From contig NZ_JAERQN010000001.1 in the NCBI RefSeq assembly GCF_016805305.1, forward strand, positions 1,178,001-1,242,000: DNA of 64,000 nucleotides, written 5' to 3'. The position numbers and the translations under genes were made by a program. Below the pieces are notes generated by a model. It was not told the origin of the DNA. It saw nothing but the letters and a program-made list of their open reading frames with translations, and searched no databases. Positions 27,976 to 36,115 of the stretch are shown piece after piece (the stretch's first letter is position 1; each line of letters starts with the position of its first letter). This DNA comes from Falsiroseomonas ponticola. GTDB lineage: Bacteria; Pseudomonadota; Alphaproteobacteria; Acetobacterales; Acetobacteraceae.

Positions 27976-28632
27976 ATGGACCAGCCCATCCTCTCCGCCG
28001 TCACCGCCCATTACGAACAGGCGCTGGCCGCCCATGGCCCGACGGCCCGCGGCGTGGACTGGAAGGACGAGGCCGGGCAGCGCCTGCGCCACCGCCAGTT
28101 CCTCCGGCTGGTGGAGCACGACGCCGATGCCAGCATCCTCGACCTCGGCTGCGGCTATGGCGATTTCCTGCCCTTCCTGCGCGCCCATGGCCATCGCGGC
28201 CGCTATATCGGGCTCGACATCGCCCCCGGCATGGTGGCCACCGCCCGCCGCCTGCATGGGGAAGGCGCGGATCGCATCTTCCGCCAGGGCAGCGAAAGCC
28301 CGGAACCCGTGGACTACGCCATCGCCAGCGGCATCCTCAACGTCATCCGCGGCGCCGACCATGGCGCCTGGGCGGCCCATGTGGAGGCGGTGATCGAGGG
28401 CCTGGCCCGGGCATCGCGCCGCGGCTTCGCCTTCAACATGCTGAGCCTGCACAGCGACCCCGATCGTCGCCGCGCCGACCTGCATTATGCCGATCCCGCC
28501 GCCACCCTGGCCGCCATCGTCGCGCGCCATGGCCACCATGCGGCGGTGCTGCAGGATTACGGGCTGTGGGAGTTCACGGTGATCCTCCGTCACCCCTCCC
28601 ACACCGCGAGCCCGATGCCCGTGGCGCCGTAG
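27976..28632 (+). CDS. Class I SAM-dependent methyltransferase
   Basis: A 218-residue methyltransferase with motif I ILDLGCGYGDFLPFL, motif II IGLDIAPGM and motif IV-like YAIASGILNV. The ATG at 27976 is chosen as the first with a family-like N-terminus (MDQPILSAVTAHYEQALAAH). The frame is open further upstream into wbqC but with no conserved sequence. It lies 161 bp after wbqC and overlaps the end of the convergent beta-propeller gene by 43 bp, so transcripts of the two genes would be complementary there. Substrate unknown. Confidence 0.85.
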   Translation: MDQPILSAVTAHYEQALAAHGPTARGVDWKDEAGQRLRHRQFLRLVEHDADASILDLGCGYGDFLPFLRAHGHRGRYIGLDIAPGMVATARRLHGEGADRIFRQGSESPEPVDYAIASGILNVIRGADHGAWAAHVEAVIEGLARASRRGFAFNMLSLHSDPDRRRADLHYADPAATLAAIVARHGHHAAVLQDYGLWEFTVILRHPSHTASPMPVAP

Positions 28633-29498
28633 CCCGCGCCGTTGAACAGCAGCCAGCGCCGGCCGAGCAGGTCGAAGACGCCGGGATAGGCCACGGCACC
28701 GCCTTCCCACCCCCCCGGCTGCGCGTCGATGCCGCCGGGGTGGCGCCGCCAGGACGTGCCATCGGCGGAAAGCGCGCGGCCGATGCGATAGGGCCCGGCC
28801 TCGCCGCGCGCCGCGAACCACATGGCGAAGCCCGCGCCGTCCCGCAGCACGGAAGGCCGCGCCACCGCGACCTCCTCCCCCTCCGGCGCGATGCAGGGCG
28901 CGGCGTCGCGCCGCCAGGCGATGCCGTCCATGGACCGGGCGGCGCGGATGGCGTGGCGCATATCCGACCGCGCCGCGCCCCAGGCCAGGTTGGTGCCGTA
29001 CCACATCCGCCAGTCATCCGGGCCGGTGCGCAGCACCCAGGGATAGGACAGGCTGAAGGGATCGACCGGGTCCCGGTCCATCACCGGCCCGGCGGAGAAG
29101 CGTTCGAAGCGCCCCGCCGCCGCATCGCCCAGGGCCAGGCCGATGGCGTTCCGCCAGGGCGCCGAACCCCCGATGTTCCAGCCCATGTAGTAGAGCCGGT
29201 CCCCCTCCGGCGCCGGCACCACGCAGCCCATGCCGCAGCCCGCATCGTCGAAGGCCCCGGTGCCGCCGGGCGCCAGCACGGGCAGGGGGGAGGCCTCCTC
29301 CAGCACCGGGGCCTCCCCCACCCGTAGCACCAGCGACCCGATGGCGGAGCGGTTGGCCGCATCCCGCCCGCTGTAGAAGATGCGCACCAGGTCGCCGCCC
29401 AGCGGATGCGCGACGGGCAGCGCCGCATGGCTGGCCAGTGCGGGATCGGCGCCCGGCGCCGGCGGCGCGAAGACGCGGCCGATCCTCCGCCAGCCCAT
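28590..29498 (-). CDS. Glycosidase-like five-bladed beta-propeller protein
   Basis: A 302-residue protein resembling the GH43/GH32-type propeller proteins of unknown activity found in glycan clusters. Recurrent blade motifs are visible: VRIFYSGRDAANRSAIGSL, RLYYMGWN, WRMWYGTNLAWG, FAMWFAARGEAGPYRIG and WLLFNGAGYGATGIGLA. They have the xMWYxG pattern typical of these propellers. No signal peptide, so it is probably cytoplasmic and may act on a sugar precursor rather than degrade glycans. The start overlaps the stop of the acyltransferase gene (TGATG). Confidence 0.75.
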   Translation of the reverse strand: MGWRRIGRVFAPPAPGADPALASHAALPVAHPLGGDLVRIFYSGRDAANRSAIGSLVLRVGEAPVLEEASPLPVLAPGGTGAFDDAGCGMGCVVPAPEGDRLYYMGWNIGGSAPWRNAIGLALGDAAAGRFERFSAGPVMDRDPVDPFSLSYPWVLRTGPDDWRMWYGTNLAWGAARSDMRHAIRAARSMDGIAWRRDAAPCIAPEGEEVAVARPSVLRDGAGFAMWFAARGEAGPYRIGRALSADGTSWRRHPGGIDAQPGGWEGGAVAYPGVFDLLGRRWLLFNGAGYGATGIGLAVWEG

Positions 29499-30160
29499 CA
29501 GATCCGCTTCAGCCGGTGGCTCGGCACCCGGCTGACCTCGGTCCCCCCCGGCGCCAGCACGGACCCGTCCGGGATGTCCCGCAGCACCAGCGCGCCGGCG
29601 CCGATGACGCAATCCGCGCCGATGGTCACATGGTCCCGGATGGTGACGTTCACGCCGATGAAGCTGCGCGCCCCCACCGTGACGCCGCCCGACACCACGA
29701 CATGGGAGGCGATGAACACATCCTCCGCGATGGTGCTGTGGTGGCCGATATGGTTGCCCGACCACAGCGTGACGTTCCGCCCCACCCGCGCGAAGGGCTG
29801 GATCGTGTTGTCCTCCAGGATGAACTGGTTCTCCGCTTCCTCGAAGGTCGAGAAGCGGGTGGCGCGGCGGCTGACATAATGGGCGATGCCGTAGCCCCTG
29901 GCCTTCGCCTCCTCCACCTTCGCGCGGCGCAGGCGGTTGAGCTGCGTGTAGGCCAGGGCCACGAAGACGTCATGGCTGGCGGGCGGGAAGCGCGCCTCGA
30001 TCGCCTCGAACGGCACCAGGGGCAGCCCTGCGAAGGTCGCGGCGGTCGCATAGGCCGCATCGACCGTGAAGGCCGCCACCCGCCGTCCCGCATCCTCCCG
30101 GAAGTAGAAGGCCGCCAGCTCCGCGACGGGGCCGGTGCCGAAGACCACGATGTCCTTCAC
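29498..30160 (-). CDS. NeuD-like sugar O/N-acyltransferase
   Basis: A 220-residue left-handed beta-helix acyltransferase. An N-terminal nucleotide-sugar-binding Rossmann-like domain (VVFGTGPVAELAAFYFRED) is followed from about residue 115 by hexapeptide repeats. Examples are IQPFARVGRNVTLWSGNHIG, IAEDVFIASHVVVSGGVTVG and NVTIRDHVTIGADCVIGAGA. The catalytic His is probably in GNHIGHHS. Such enzymes (NeuD, PglD, PerB types) transfer acetyl from acetyl-CoA to sugars. With the RffA-like transaminase nearby on the opposite strand, N-acetylation of a 4-amino sugar is a reasonable guess. Confidence 0.85.
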   Translation of the reverse strand: MKDIVVFGTGPVAELAAFYFREDAGRRVAAFTVDAAYATAATFAGLPLVPFEAIEARFPPASHDVFVALAYTQLNRLRRAKVEEAKARGYGIAHYVSRRATRFSTFEEAENQFILEDNTIQPFARVGRNVTLWSGNHIGHHSTIAEDVFIASHVVVSGGVTVGARSFIGVNVTIRDHVTIGADCVIGAGALVLRDIPDGSVLAPGGTEVSRVPSHRLKRI

Positions 30161-30236
30161 GCCGGGGCCTCCCCGTTGCTGGCGGCGGCGACCTTACCGG
30201 CCAGGCGCCGCCCGCGCAGCCCCGGGGCGCGGCGCC

Positions 30237-31877
30237 TCAACTCCAGATGCTGCCGGCCTCCGCCACCCAGAGCCCGGCATTGCCGAACCCCGTTATGTCG
30301 GCGCGGCCGTCGCCATTCACATCGGCCAGGTTGCGCGCATAGACATTCTCGTTGGCCCAGCCCGCATCGATGCCGAACTGGCTGGTGGCGAGCGTGGCCG
30401 TGGCGAAGCCGCCGCTCGCGGTGCCGAGGGCGACATAGGCGCCGGCATTGCTGAAGCCGATGATGTCCGCCCGGCCATCGCCATTCACATCGGCGAGATG
30501 GCGGGAATAGACATTCTCGTTGTTCCAGCCGGCATCGATGCCGAACTGGTCGGTGGCGAGCCGCGCGGTGTCGAAGCCGCCGCCGGCATTGCCGAGCGCC
30601 ACGAAGGCCCCGGCATTGCCGAAGCCGATGATGTCGGCCCGGTTGTCGCCATTCACATCGGCGAGATGGCGGGAATAGACATTCTCGTTGTTCCAGCCCA
30701 CATCGATGCCGAACTGGCTGGTGGCGAGCCGGGCGGTGTCGAAGCCGCCGCCGGCATTGCCGAGCGCCACGAAGGCGCCGGCATTGCCGAAGCCGATGAT
30801 GTCGGCCCGCCCGTCGCCATTCACATCGGCCAGGTGGCGGGACAGCACCTTCTCGTTGTTCCAGCCCGCATCGATGCCGAACTGGCTGGTGGCGAGCGTC
30901 GCCGCGTTGAAGCCGCCGCTGGCCGTGCCGAGCGCCACGAAGGCGCCGGCATTGCCGAAGCCCACGATATCCGCGCGGCCGTCGCCATTCACATCGGCCA
31001 GGTGGCGGGAATAGGTGTTCTCGTTGTTCCAGCCGGAATCGATGCTGAACTGGCTGGTGGCGAGCGTGGCGGCGTTGAAGCCGCCGGCGGCATCGGCCAG
31101 CGCGACGAAGGCGCCGGCATTGCCGAAGCCCACGATATCGGCCCGCCCGTCGCCGTTCACATCGACCAGGTGGCGGGACAGCACCGTCTCGTTGTTCCAG
31201 CCCACATCGATGCCGAACTGGCTGGATCGCAGCGCGGCGGCATTGAAGCCGGAGGGCGGTGTCGCCGGGGCCGGGGGCGTCCCCTCCGGCGGCGCATCCT
31301 CCCGCGGGTAGGGCAGGCCATCGCCGGGCGCGTTCGGGTCCAGCAGCTCCGCCGCCGTCACCTGGCGGTCGCTGAACTGGAACAGCTCGAAGTTCAGGAC
31401 GGTGTTGCTGCCGTAGCTGCCGACGGTATCGACGATCTGGAAGCCGTCCTGGATGGCCGTGATCTGGTAGTTGCCCCGGTTGCCGAGGAAGAAGACGCGG
31501 TCCGTCCCCGCGCCGCCATCGATGTAGTCGTCGCCCTCTCCCGCCCGCACCAGATCGTCGCCGCCGAGCGCGAAGATCGTGTCGTTGCCCATGAAGCCCT
31601 GGATGTAGTTGCCGAGGTCGCTGCCATAGATCAGGTCGTCATGGCCCGTGCCGGCGACGCCGGAGATGTTCTCCAGCGTGTCGCGCCCGCCGAAGCCGTC
31701 ATTGTCCGTGGTGTTGGCGAACAGCCGCACCACGATCCCGAAGGGGGAGGTCCAGTAGGCGGCGATGTCGAAGCCGCCGGCGCCGTTGATGTAGTCATCC
31801 CCGGCCGCGCCGATGATGGTGTCGTCGGAGCCTGTGCCGAACAGCGTGTCCGCGTTGTCGGTGCCGGTGATGAACAT
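30237..31877 (-). CDS. RTX / VCBS-repeat protein, probably secreted
   Basis: A 546-residue calcium-binding type protein. Residues 1 to about 130 hold RTX nonapeptide-like blocks (GTGSDDTIIGAAGDDYINGAGG and GAGTDRVFFLGN regions). After a Pro-rich linker (about 185-210) come six repeats of 56 residues with the FG-GAP/VCBS core LADVNGDGRADIIGFGNAG, each with a DxNxDxxxD calcium loop. There is no Sec signal, consistent with type I secretion. However, RTX blocks usually lie at the C-terminus and here they are N-terminal. No type I exporter genes are in the window. The ATG at 31877 directly opens the RTX block. Confidence 0.88.
   Translation of the reverse strand: MFITGTDNADTLFGTGSDDTIIGAAGDDYINGAGGFDIAAYWTSPFGIVVRLFANTTDNDGFGGRDTLENISGVAGTGHDDLIYGSDLGNYIQGFMGNDTIFALGGDDLVRAGEGDDYIDGGAGTDRVFFLGNRGNYQITAIQDGFQIVDTVGSYGSNTVLNFELFQFSDRQVTAAELLDPNAPGDGLPYPREDAPPEGTPPAPATPPSGFNAAALRSSQFGIDVGWNNETVLSRHLVDVNGDGRADIVGFGNAGAFVALADAAGGFNAATLATSQFSIDSGWNNENTYSRHLADVNGDGRADIVGFGNAGAFVALGTASGGFNAATLATSQFGIDAGWNNEKVLSRHLADVNGDGRADIIGFGNAGAFVALGNAGGGFDTARLATSQFGIDVGWNNENVYSRHLADVNGDNRADIIGFGNAGAFVALGNAGGGFDTARLATDQFGIDAGWNNENVYSRHLADVNGDGRADIIGFSNAGAYVALGTASGGFATATLATSQFGIDAGWANENVYARNLADVNGDGRADITGFGNAGLWVAEAGSIWS
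30240..31250 (-). repeat. Six 168-bp tandem repeats (VCBS units)
   Basis: Six in-frame units of 168 bp code the 56-residue repeats. Long stretches are identical between units, for example the segment coding SRHLADVNGDGRADI, which suggests recent duplication or conversion. Copy number could differ between strains. Outer limits are approximate. Confidence 0.8.
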
Positions 31878-32093
31878 GTGGGTGCGCCCTGGTGTTGCGA
31901 TCGGGGTCCGAAACGCCGGGCGCTCCTTGCGGCTGCATCACGATTGCGACGGTGGCCCCATCCCCCCGCCGGCGGTGGGTGGGGCGGGCCGGCCCGGCCC
32001 CCGCCGGTGGGTACCAAGGGGGTGACGCCGCCGCCCGGCCGCCCTAAACCCGGGCGTTGCCCCGGGCCAATGAACCCGGTGATGGAGAGACGC

Positions 32094-32666
32094 ATGATCA
32101 CGCTCGACGCCTGGTTGTCGGACGCCGCCGCCGTACTCGCGGCCACCCGGGCACAGGGTCTCGATGCCAGGATGCAGGCGGCGGTGGACGCCACGGTCAC
32201 GGCCCTGGCCGCCAACCGCCCGCTGCTGGTCTGCGGCAACGGGGGCTCCGCCGCCGACGCGCAGCACATCGTGGGGGAGATGGTGGGCCGCTTCCTCAAG
32301 GAACGCCGGGCCCTGAAGGCCATCTGCCTGTCCTCCAACCCCGCCGTGCTGACCGCCTGGTCCAACGACTACAGCTACGAAACGGTCTTCTCCCGCCAGG
32401 TGGAGGCCTATGGCGAAGCGGGCGGCGTGCTGCTCGGCCTCTCCACCTCCGGCAATTCCGGCAATGTGGTGAAGGCGCTGGAAGCCGCGCGGAAGCTCGG
32501 CATGGCAACGATCGGCCTGACCGGGGAGGGCGGCGGGAAGATGGCGCCGCTCTGCGACCACCTGCTCGCCGTGCCGTCGCGCTCCACCCCCGCCATCCAG
32601 CAGGTGCACCTGGCGCTCTACCACTGCTTCTGCGCGGCGGTGGAGGAACGGCTCGCGGATGCCTGA
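32094..32666 (+). CDS. gmhA: D-sedoheptulose-7-phosphate isomerase
   Basis: First step of heptose activation: sedoheptulose-7-phosphate to D-glycero-D-manno-heptose-7-phosphate. The 190-residue SIS-domain protein has VCGNGGSAADAQHIVGEMVG and LSTSGNSGNVVKALEAARKL (phosphosugar-binding serines), with the catalytic His in TPAIQQVHLALYH. The ATG at 32094 was chosen because GGAGAG lies 6 nt upstream; in-frame ATGs at 32070 and 32082 are alternatives. It overlaps the next gene by 8 bp. The GDP-heptose branch is indicated by the neighbouring fusion gene and by hddA. Confidence 0.93.
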   Translation: MITLDAWLSDAAAVLAATRAQGLDARMQAAVDATVTALAANRPLLVCGNGGSAADAQHIVGEMVGRFLKERRALKAICLSSNPAVLTAWSNDYSYETVFSRQVEAYGEAGGVLLGLSTSGNSGNVVKALEAARKLGMATIGLTGEGGGKMAPLCDHLLAVPSRSTPAIQQVHLALYHCFCAAVEERLADA

Positions 32667-33867
32667 CGTGCCCGTCACCGGCGTCCCCGGCCAGGCCGCG
32701 ATCCTGGTCGGCGGCCGCGGCACGCGACTCGGCAGCCTGACCGATGCCATCCCGAAGCCGATGGTGGAGGTCGCGGGCCGCCCCTTCCTCGACTGGCTGG
32801 TCGAGGAGGTGTCCCGCTTCGGCTTCCCCCGCATCACGCTGCTGGCCGGCTATCTCGGCCACACCATCGCCGAACGCTATGACGGCAGGCGGGTGCGCGA
32901 GTCGAAGATTGACGTGGTGATCGAACCCCAGCCGCTCGGCACCGCGGGCGGCCTCAAGCTCTTCGCCGACCGGCTGGAGGACCGCTTCCTCCTCCTCAAT
33001 GGCGACACCCGCTTTGACGTGAACCTGCTCGACCTGCCGCTCCATGCCGGTGACGCACTGGCGACCCTGGCGCTGCGCCGCACGGCGCCCGGCGCCCGCT
33101 ACGGCACGGTGGAGGTCGATGGGGCGGGCCGCATCCGGGGCTTCGCTGCCCGCTCGCCCGACCGCACCGGTCCCATCAATGGCGGCATCTACTGGCTCCG
33201 GAAGGACATCATCCGCCATATCGGGGATGGCCCCGTCTCCCTGGAATCGGATGTCTTCCCGAAGCTGGCCACGGCCGGCGCGCTGCGCGGCGCGCTCTAT
33301 GACGGTGCCTTCATCGATATCGGCATCCCGGAGGACCTGGCGGCCTCCCAGTCCATGATCCCGGCCATGGCCCGCCGCCCCGCGGTGTTCCTGGACCGCG
33401 ACGGCGTGCTGATCGAGGACACCGGCTGGCCGCACAAGCCGGCGGAGGCGCGCTGGATCCCGGGCGCCAAGGCGGCGGTGAAGCGGCTGAACGATGCCGG
33501 CTGGCTGGTCTTCGTCGTCACCAACCAGGCCGGCGTCGCCAAGGGCTTCTTCCCGGAATCCCAGGTCGGCGTGATGCATGGCTGGATGGCGCGCGAATTC
33601 GCCGCCGCCGGCGCGCATGTGGATGCCTTCGAATACTGCCCGAACCATCCCCAGGCGCTGGAGGATCGCTACCGCCAGGATTGCGGCCGCCGGAAGCCCC
33701 AGCCCGGCATGATCCGGGACCTGCTGGCGGCCTGGCCGGTGGATGCCGCGCGGTCCTTCCTGGTGGGCGACAAGGATACGGACATCCAGGCCGCGCGCGC
33801 CGCGGGCCTGCCCGGCCACCTCTTCCCCGGCGGGGACCTGGACGGCTTCATCGCCCGGCTGCTGTGA
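32659..33867 (+). CDS. Fused heptose-1-phosphate guanylyltransferase (HddC) and heptose-bisphosphate phosphatase (GmhB)
   Basis: A 402-residue fusion. Residues about 10-230 form a nucleotidyltransferase with ILVGGRGTRLGSLTDAIPKP (GGxGTRL signature) and LLNGDTRF, matching HddC-type enzymes that make GDP-D-glycero-alpha-D-manno-heptose. Residues about 240-402 form a HAD phosphatase with VFLDRDGVLIEDTGW (nucleophile and acid Asp), VVTNQAGVAKG, the CPN..C..RKPQPGM zinc/substrate region and FLVGDKDTDIQAA, matching GmhB. In most species these are two proteins. Together they would cover phosphate removal at C7 and nucleotide transfer at C1, the two steps that flank or follow the kinase HddA. The start overlaps gmhA by 8 bp. 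Confidence 0.9.
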   Translation: MPDVPVTGVPGQAAILVGGRGTRLGSLTDAIPKPMVEVAGRPFLDWLVEEVSRFGFPRITLLAGYLGHTIAERYDGRRVRESKIDVVIEPQPLGTAGGLKLFADRLEDRFLLLNGDTRFDVNLLDLPLHAGDALATLALRRTAPGARYGTVEVDGAGRIRGFAARSPDRTGPINGGIYWLRKDIIRHIGDGPVSLESDVFPKLATAGALRGALYDGAFIDIGIPEDLAASQSMIPAMARRPAVFLDRDGVLIEDTGWPHKPAEARWIPGAKAAVKRLNDAGWLVFVVTNQAGVAKGFFPESQVGVMHGWMAREFAAAGAHVDAFEYCPNHPQALEDRYRQDCGRRKPQPGMIRDLLAAWPVDAARSFLVGDKDTDIQAARAAGLPGHLFPGGDLDGFIARLL

Positions 33868-35102
33868 CCGAGCGCGCGCCCCGCTTCATCATCGCCGATC
33901 CCGGCCTGGCGGGGCCCCTCGGCCACCACCTTTCCTATTCCCGATCGGTGGCGGAGGCGGCGTCGCGGGCCGGCACGCCGCCCGTGATCCTGGCCGCGCG
34001 CGGCTTCACCGGCACCATCCCGGGCATCGAGACCCACGCCATCCTCGGCACCGCCTATCAGAGCGCGGGTGGCGGGGGGGCGGCGCGGCGGGCGCTCTAT
34101 GGCGCCCTGTCGCATCTGCCGGCGCCGGTCGCCGCCGCGGGCGCCAGCCTGCTGCGCGCCGCCCGGCGGCGCCTGGCGGGCCGCGCGCCGGATGGGCTGG
34201 CGGCCGAATTGCAGGCAGCGCTCGGCACGCTCGGCGCCGGCCCGGGCGACTGGCTGCTGCTGCACAGCGTCTCCGGCGCCAACCTCGCCTCCCTCGCCGC
34301 GGGGCCGGACCTGCATGGCGTGACCCTGCTGGTGGTGCTGCGGCGGATGCCCGCGGAGATGGAGGCGGACGACCCCGCGCCCGAGCCGCTCCCGCTGCTG
34401 CTGCGGGGCCTGGCCGCGCGATTCGGCCCGCGGCTCCGCCTCTTCGCGGATACCGCCCAACTGGCCGATGACTTCCGGCAGTTATCCGGCCTGCCGGTGC
34501 GGACCGTGCCGCTGCCCATCGTGGTGCCGGACCTCGCGCCGCGCCCCGCCGGCGCCCTGCCGCACATCGTCTTCGCCGGCGGCGCGCGGCTGGAGAAGGG
34601 CTACCCCCTGCTGCCGGAGGCCGTCGCGGCCCTGTCCGGCCGTGCCCGCTTCACCATCCAGTCCGGCCCGGTCGGCCCGGAATCGGACCCGCTGGTCCAG
34701 CGCGCCCACCGCGCCCTCCAGGCCCGGCAGGGGCCGGACCTTGTCCTGGTGGAAAGGGCGCTGGACGCGGCCGACTATGCCGCGCTGCTGGCCAGCGCGG
34801 ACCTGCTGCTGCTGCCCTATGACGGGCCGGCCTATGGCGCCCGCAGCAGCGGCATCCTGGCGGAGGCCCTGGCCATGGGCCTGCCCGCCATCGTCCCGGC
34901 CGGCGGCTGGATGGAAAGCGCGGCCGGACCCGCCCGGGCAGTCACGATCCCGCAAGGCGGCGGTGCCGGGGGCTTGGCAGGGGCGTTGTCCCAGGCCATT
35001 GGGCGGTTGCCCGAAATGACCGCCACGTCCCGCACCATGGCACGAACATGGCGGGACGAACACAATCCTGACGCGCTTTTCAGGGCATTCGTTGCAACCT
35101 GA
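33864..35102 (+). CDS. Glycosyltransferase (GT4-like)
   Basis: A 412-residue predicted GT-B glycosyltransferase. The C-terminal lobe is clearer than the N-terminal one: IVFAGGARLEKGYPLLPEAV (the usual GxxxxxKG site), ADLLLLPYDGPAYGARSSGI and LAEALAMGLPAIVPAGGWM. The last is the nucleotide-sugar region with an SSGI..E pattern. The GTG at 33864 overlaps the upstream TGA (GTGA), making coupled translation likely. Donor and acceptor are unknown, but its place after the GDP-heptose genes suggests transfer of that sugar. Confidence 0.8.
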   Translation: MTERAPRFIIADPGLAGPLGHHLSYSRSVAEAASRAGTPPVILAARGFTGTIPGIETHAILGTAYQSAGGGGAARRALYGALSHLPAPVAAAGASLLRAARRRLAGRAPDGLAAELQAALGTLGAGPGDWLLLHSVSGANLASLAAGPDLHGVTLLVVLRRMPAEMEADDPAPEPLPLLLRGLAARFGPRLRLFADTAQLADDFRQLSGLPVRTVPLPIVVPDLAPRPAGALPHIVFAGGARLEKGYPLLPEAVAALSGRARFTIQSGPVGPESDPLVQRAHRALQARQGPDLVLVERALDAADYAALLASADLLLLPYDGPAYGARSSGILAEALAMGLPAIVPAGGWMESAAGPARAVTIPQGGGAGGLAGALSQAIGRLPEMTATSRTMARTWRDEHNPDALFRAFVAT

Positions 35103-35117
35103 TAACACGGTACTCCG

Positions 35118-35159
35118 GTTGCCCGGCCGGGTAACAGACTCTATACGCCCGGCGTTACC
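35118..35159 (+). promoter_or_regulatory. Promoter with overlapping inverted repeats upstream of the SDR operon
   Basis: TTGCCC (35119-35124) and TATACG (35142-35147) are 17 nt apart, a plausible sigma-70-type promoter. The perfect inverted repeat GGTAAC (35130-35135) / GTTACC (35154-35159) brackets the -10 box and start, and GTTGCC (35118-35123) is a near-copy of the half-site over the -35 box. This layout suggests an operator. A GGGA ribosome site follows before the ATG at 35183. Confidence 0.5.
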
Positions 35160-35182
35160 GGCCTCCGAAGGGAATCTGCTCG

Positions 35183-36115
35183 ATGCATGTGCTTGTCACC
35201 GGCGGGGCCGGCTATATCGGATCGATGCTGGTGCCGGCGATGTTGGCCCGCGGCTGGCAGGTCACGGTGCTGGATACCTTTGCCGCCGGCGACACCTTCC
35301 TGGCCCATTCCTGTGCCGATCCGAACTTCAACCCCGTCCGCGGCGATGCCCGGGACATGCGGGTGCTGGAGCCGCTGATGAAGCAGGCGGATGTCGTCAT
35401 CCCCCTGGCGGCGCTGGTCGGCGCGCCGCTCTGCGCCCGGGACGAGATCGGCGCTACCACCCTGAACCGGGACGCGGTGGTCAACCTGGTGAAGCTGGCG
35501 GGCAAGGATCAGCTGATCGCCTACCCCACCACCAATTCCGGCTACGGGATCGGCGAGGGCAACGCCGCCTGCACCGAGGAATCGCCGCTCCGCCCCGTCT
35601 CCCTCTATGGCCGCACCAAGGTGGAGGCCGAGGAAGCGGTGCTGGGCCACGCCAATTCCCTGTCCTTCCGCCTCGCCACCGTCTTCGGCATGGCGCCGCG
35701 CATGCGGCTCGACCTGCTGGTGAACGACTTCACCTGGCGCGCGGTGAACGACCGCGCCGTGGTGCTGTTCGAGGCGCATTTCCGCCGCAACTACATCCAC
35801 ATCCGCGACGTGGTGAAGGCCTTCCTGCACGGCATCGACAATGTCGGCACCATGCGCGGCCAGGCCTACAATGTGGGCCTGTCGGAGGCCAACCTCTCCA
35901 AGGCCCAGCTCTGCGAGCGCATCGCCAGGCACGTGCCCGGCTTCGTCTGGCTGGAAGCGCCGGTCGGCGAGGATCCGGACAAGCGGGACTACATCGTCTC
36001 CAACGACAAGCTCGAAGCGACGGGCTGGATGCCGGACCACGGCCTCGACAAGGGCATCCAGGAGCTGATCAAGGGCTACCGCATGCTGCGCAACGGGCGC
36101 TTCGCGAATGTCTGA
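35183..36115 (+). CDS. NAD-dependent nucleotide-sugar epimerase/dehydratase (extended SDR)
   Basis: A 310-residue extended SDR enzyme. It has the NAD-binding GGAGYIGSMLVPA motif near the N-terminus, GDARDMR, a TTNSGYG active-site Ser/Thr segment and catalytic YGRTK (about residues 140-144). NYIHIRDVVKAFLHGIDN is a typical C-terminal substrate-domain stretch. It is a UDP- or GDP-sugar modifying enzyme, but the exact reaction is not clear from sequence. It opens a tightly packed series of five genes and overlaps the C-methyltransferase by 8 bp, so modification of the GDP-heptose is the best guess. Confidence 0.85.
   Translation: MHVLVTGGAGYIGSMLVPAMLARGWQVTVLDTFAAGDTFLAHSCADPNFNPVRGDARDMRVLEPLMKQADVVIPLAALVGAPLCARDEIGATTLNRDAVVNLVKLAGKDQLIAYPTTNSGYGIGEGNAACTEESPLRPVSLYGRTKVEAEEAVLGHANSLSFRLATVFGMAPRMRLDLLVNDFTWRAVNDRAVVLFEAHFRRNYIHIRDVVKAFLHGIDNVGTMRGQAYNVGLSEANLSKAQLCERIARHVPGFVWLEAPVGEDPDKRDYIVSNDKLEATGWMPDHGLDKGIQELIKGYRMLRNGRFANV

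Noticed and set aside
30135-31312. Plus-strand open frame opposite the RTX/VCBS gene
   Set aside because: It mirrors the VCBS repeats. The minus strand carries DxNxDxxxD calcium loops and RTX motifs.
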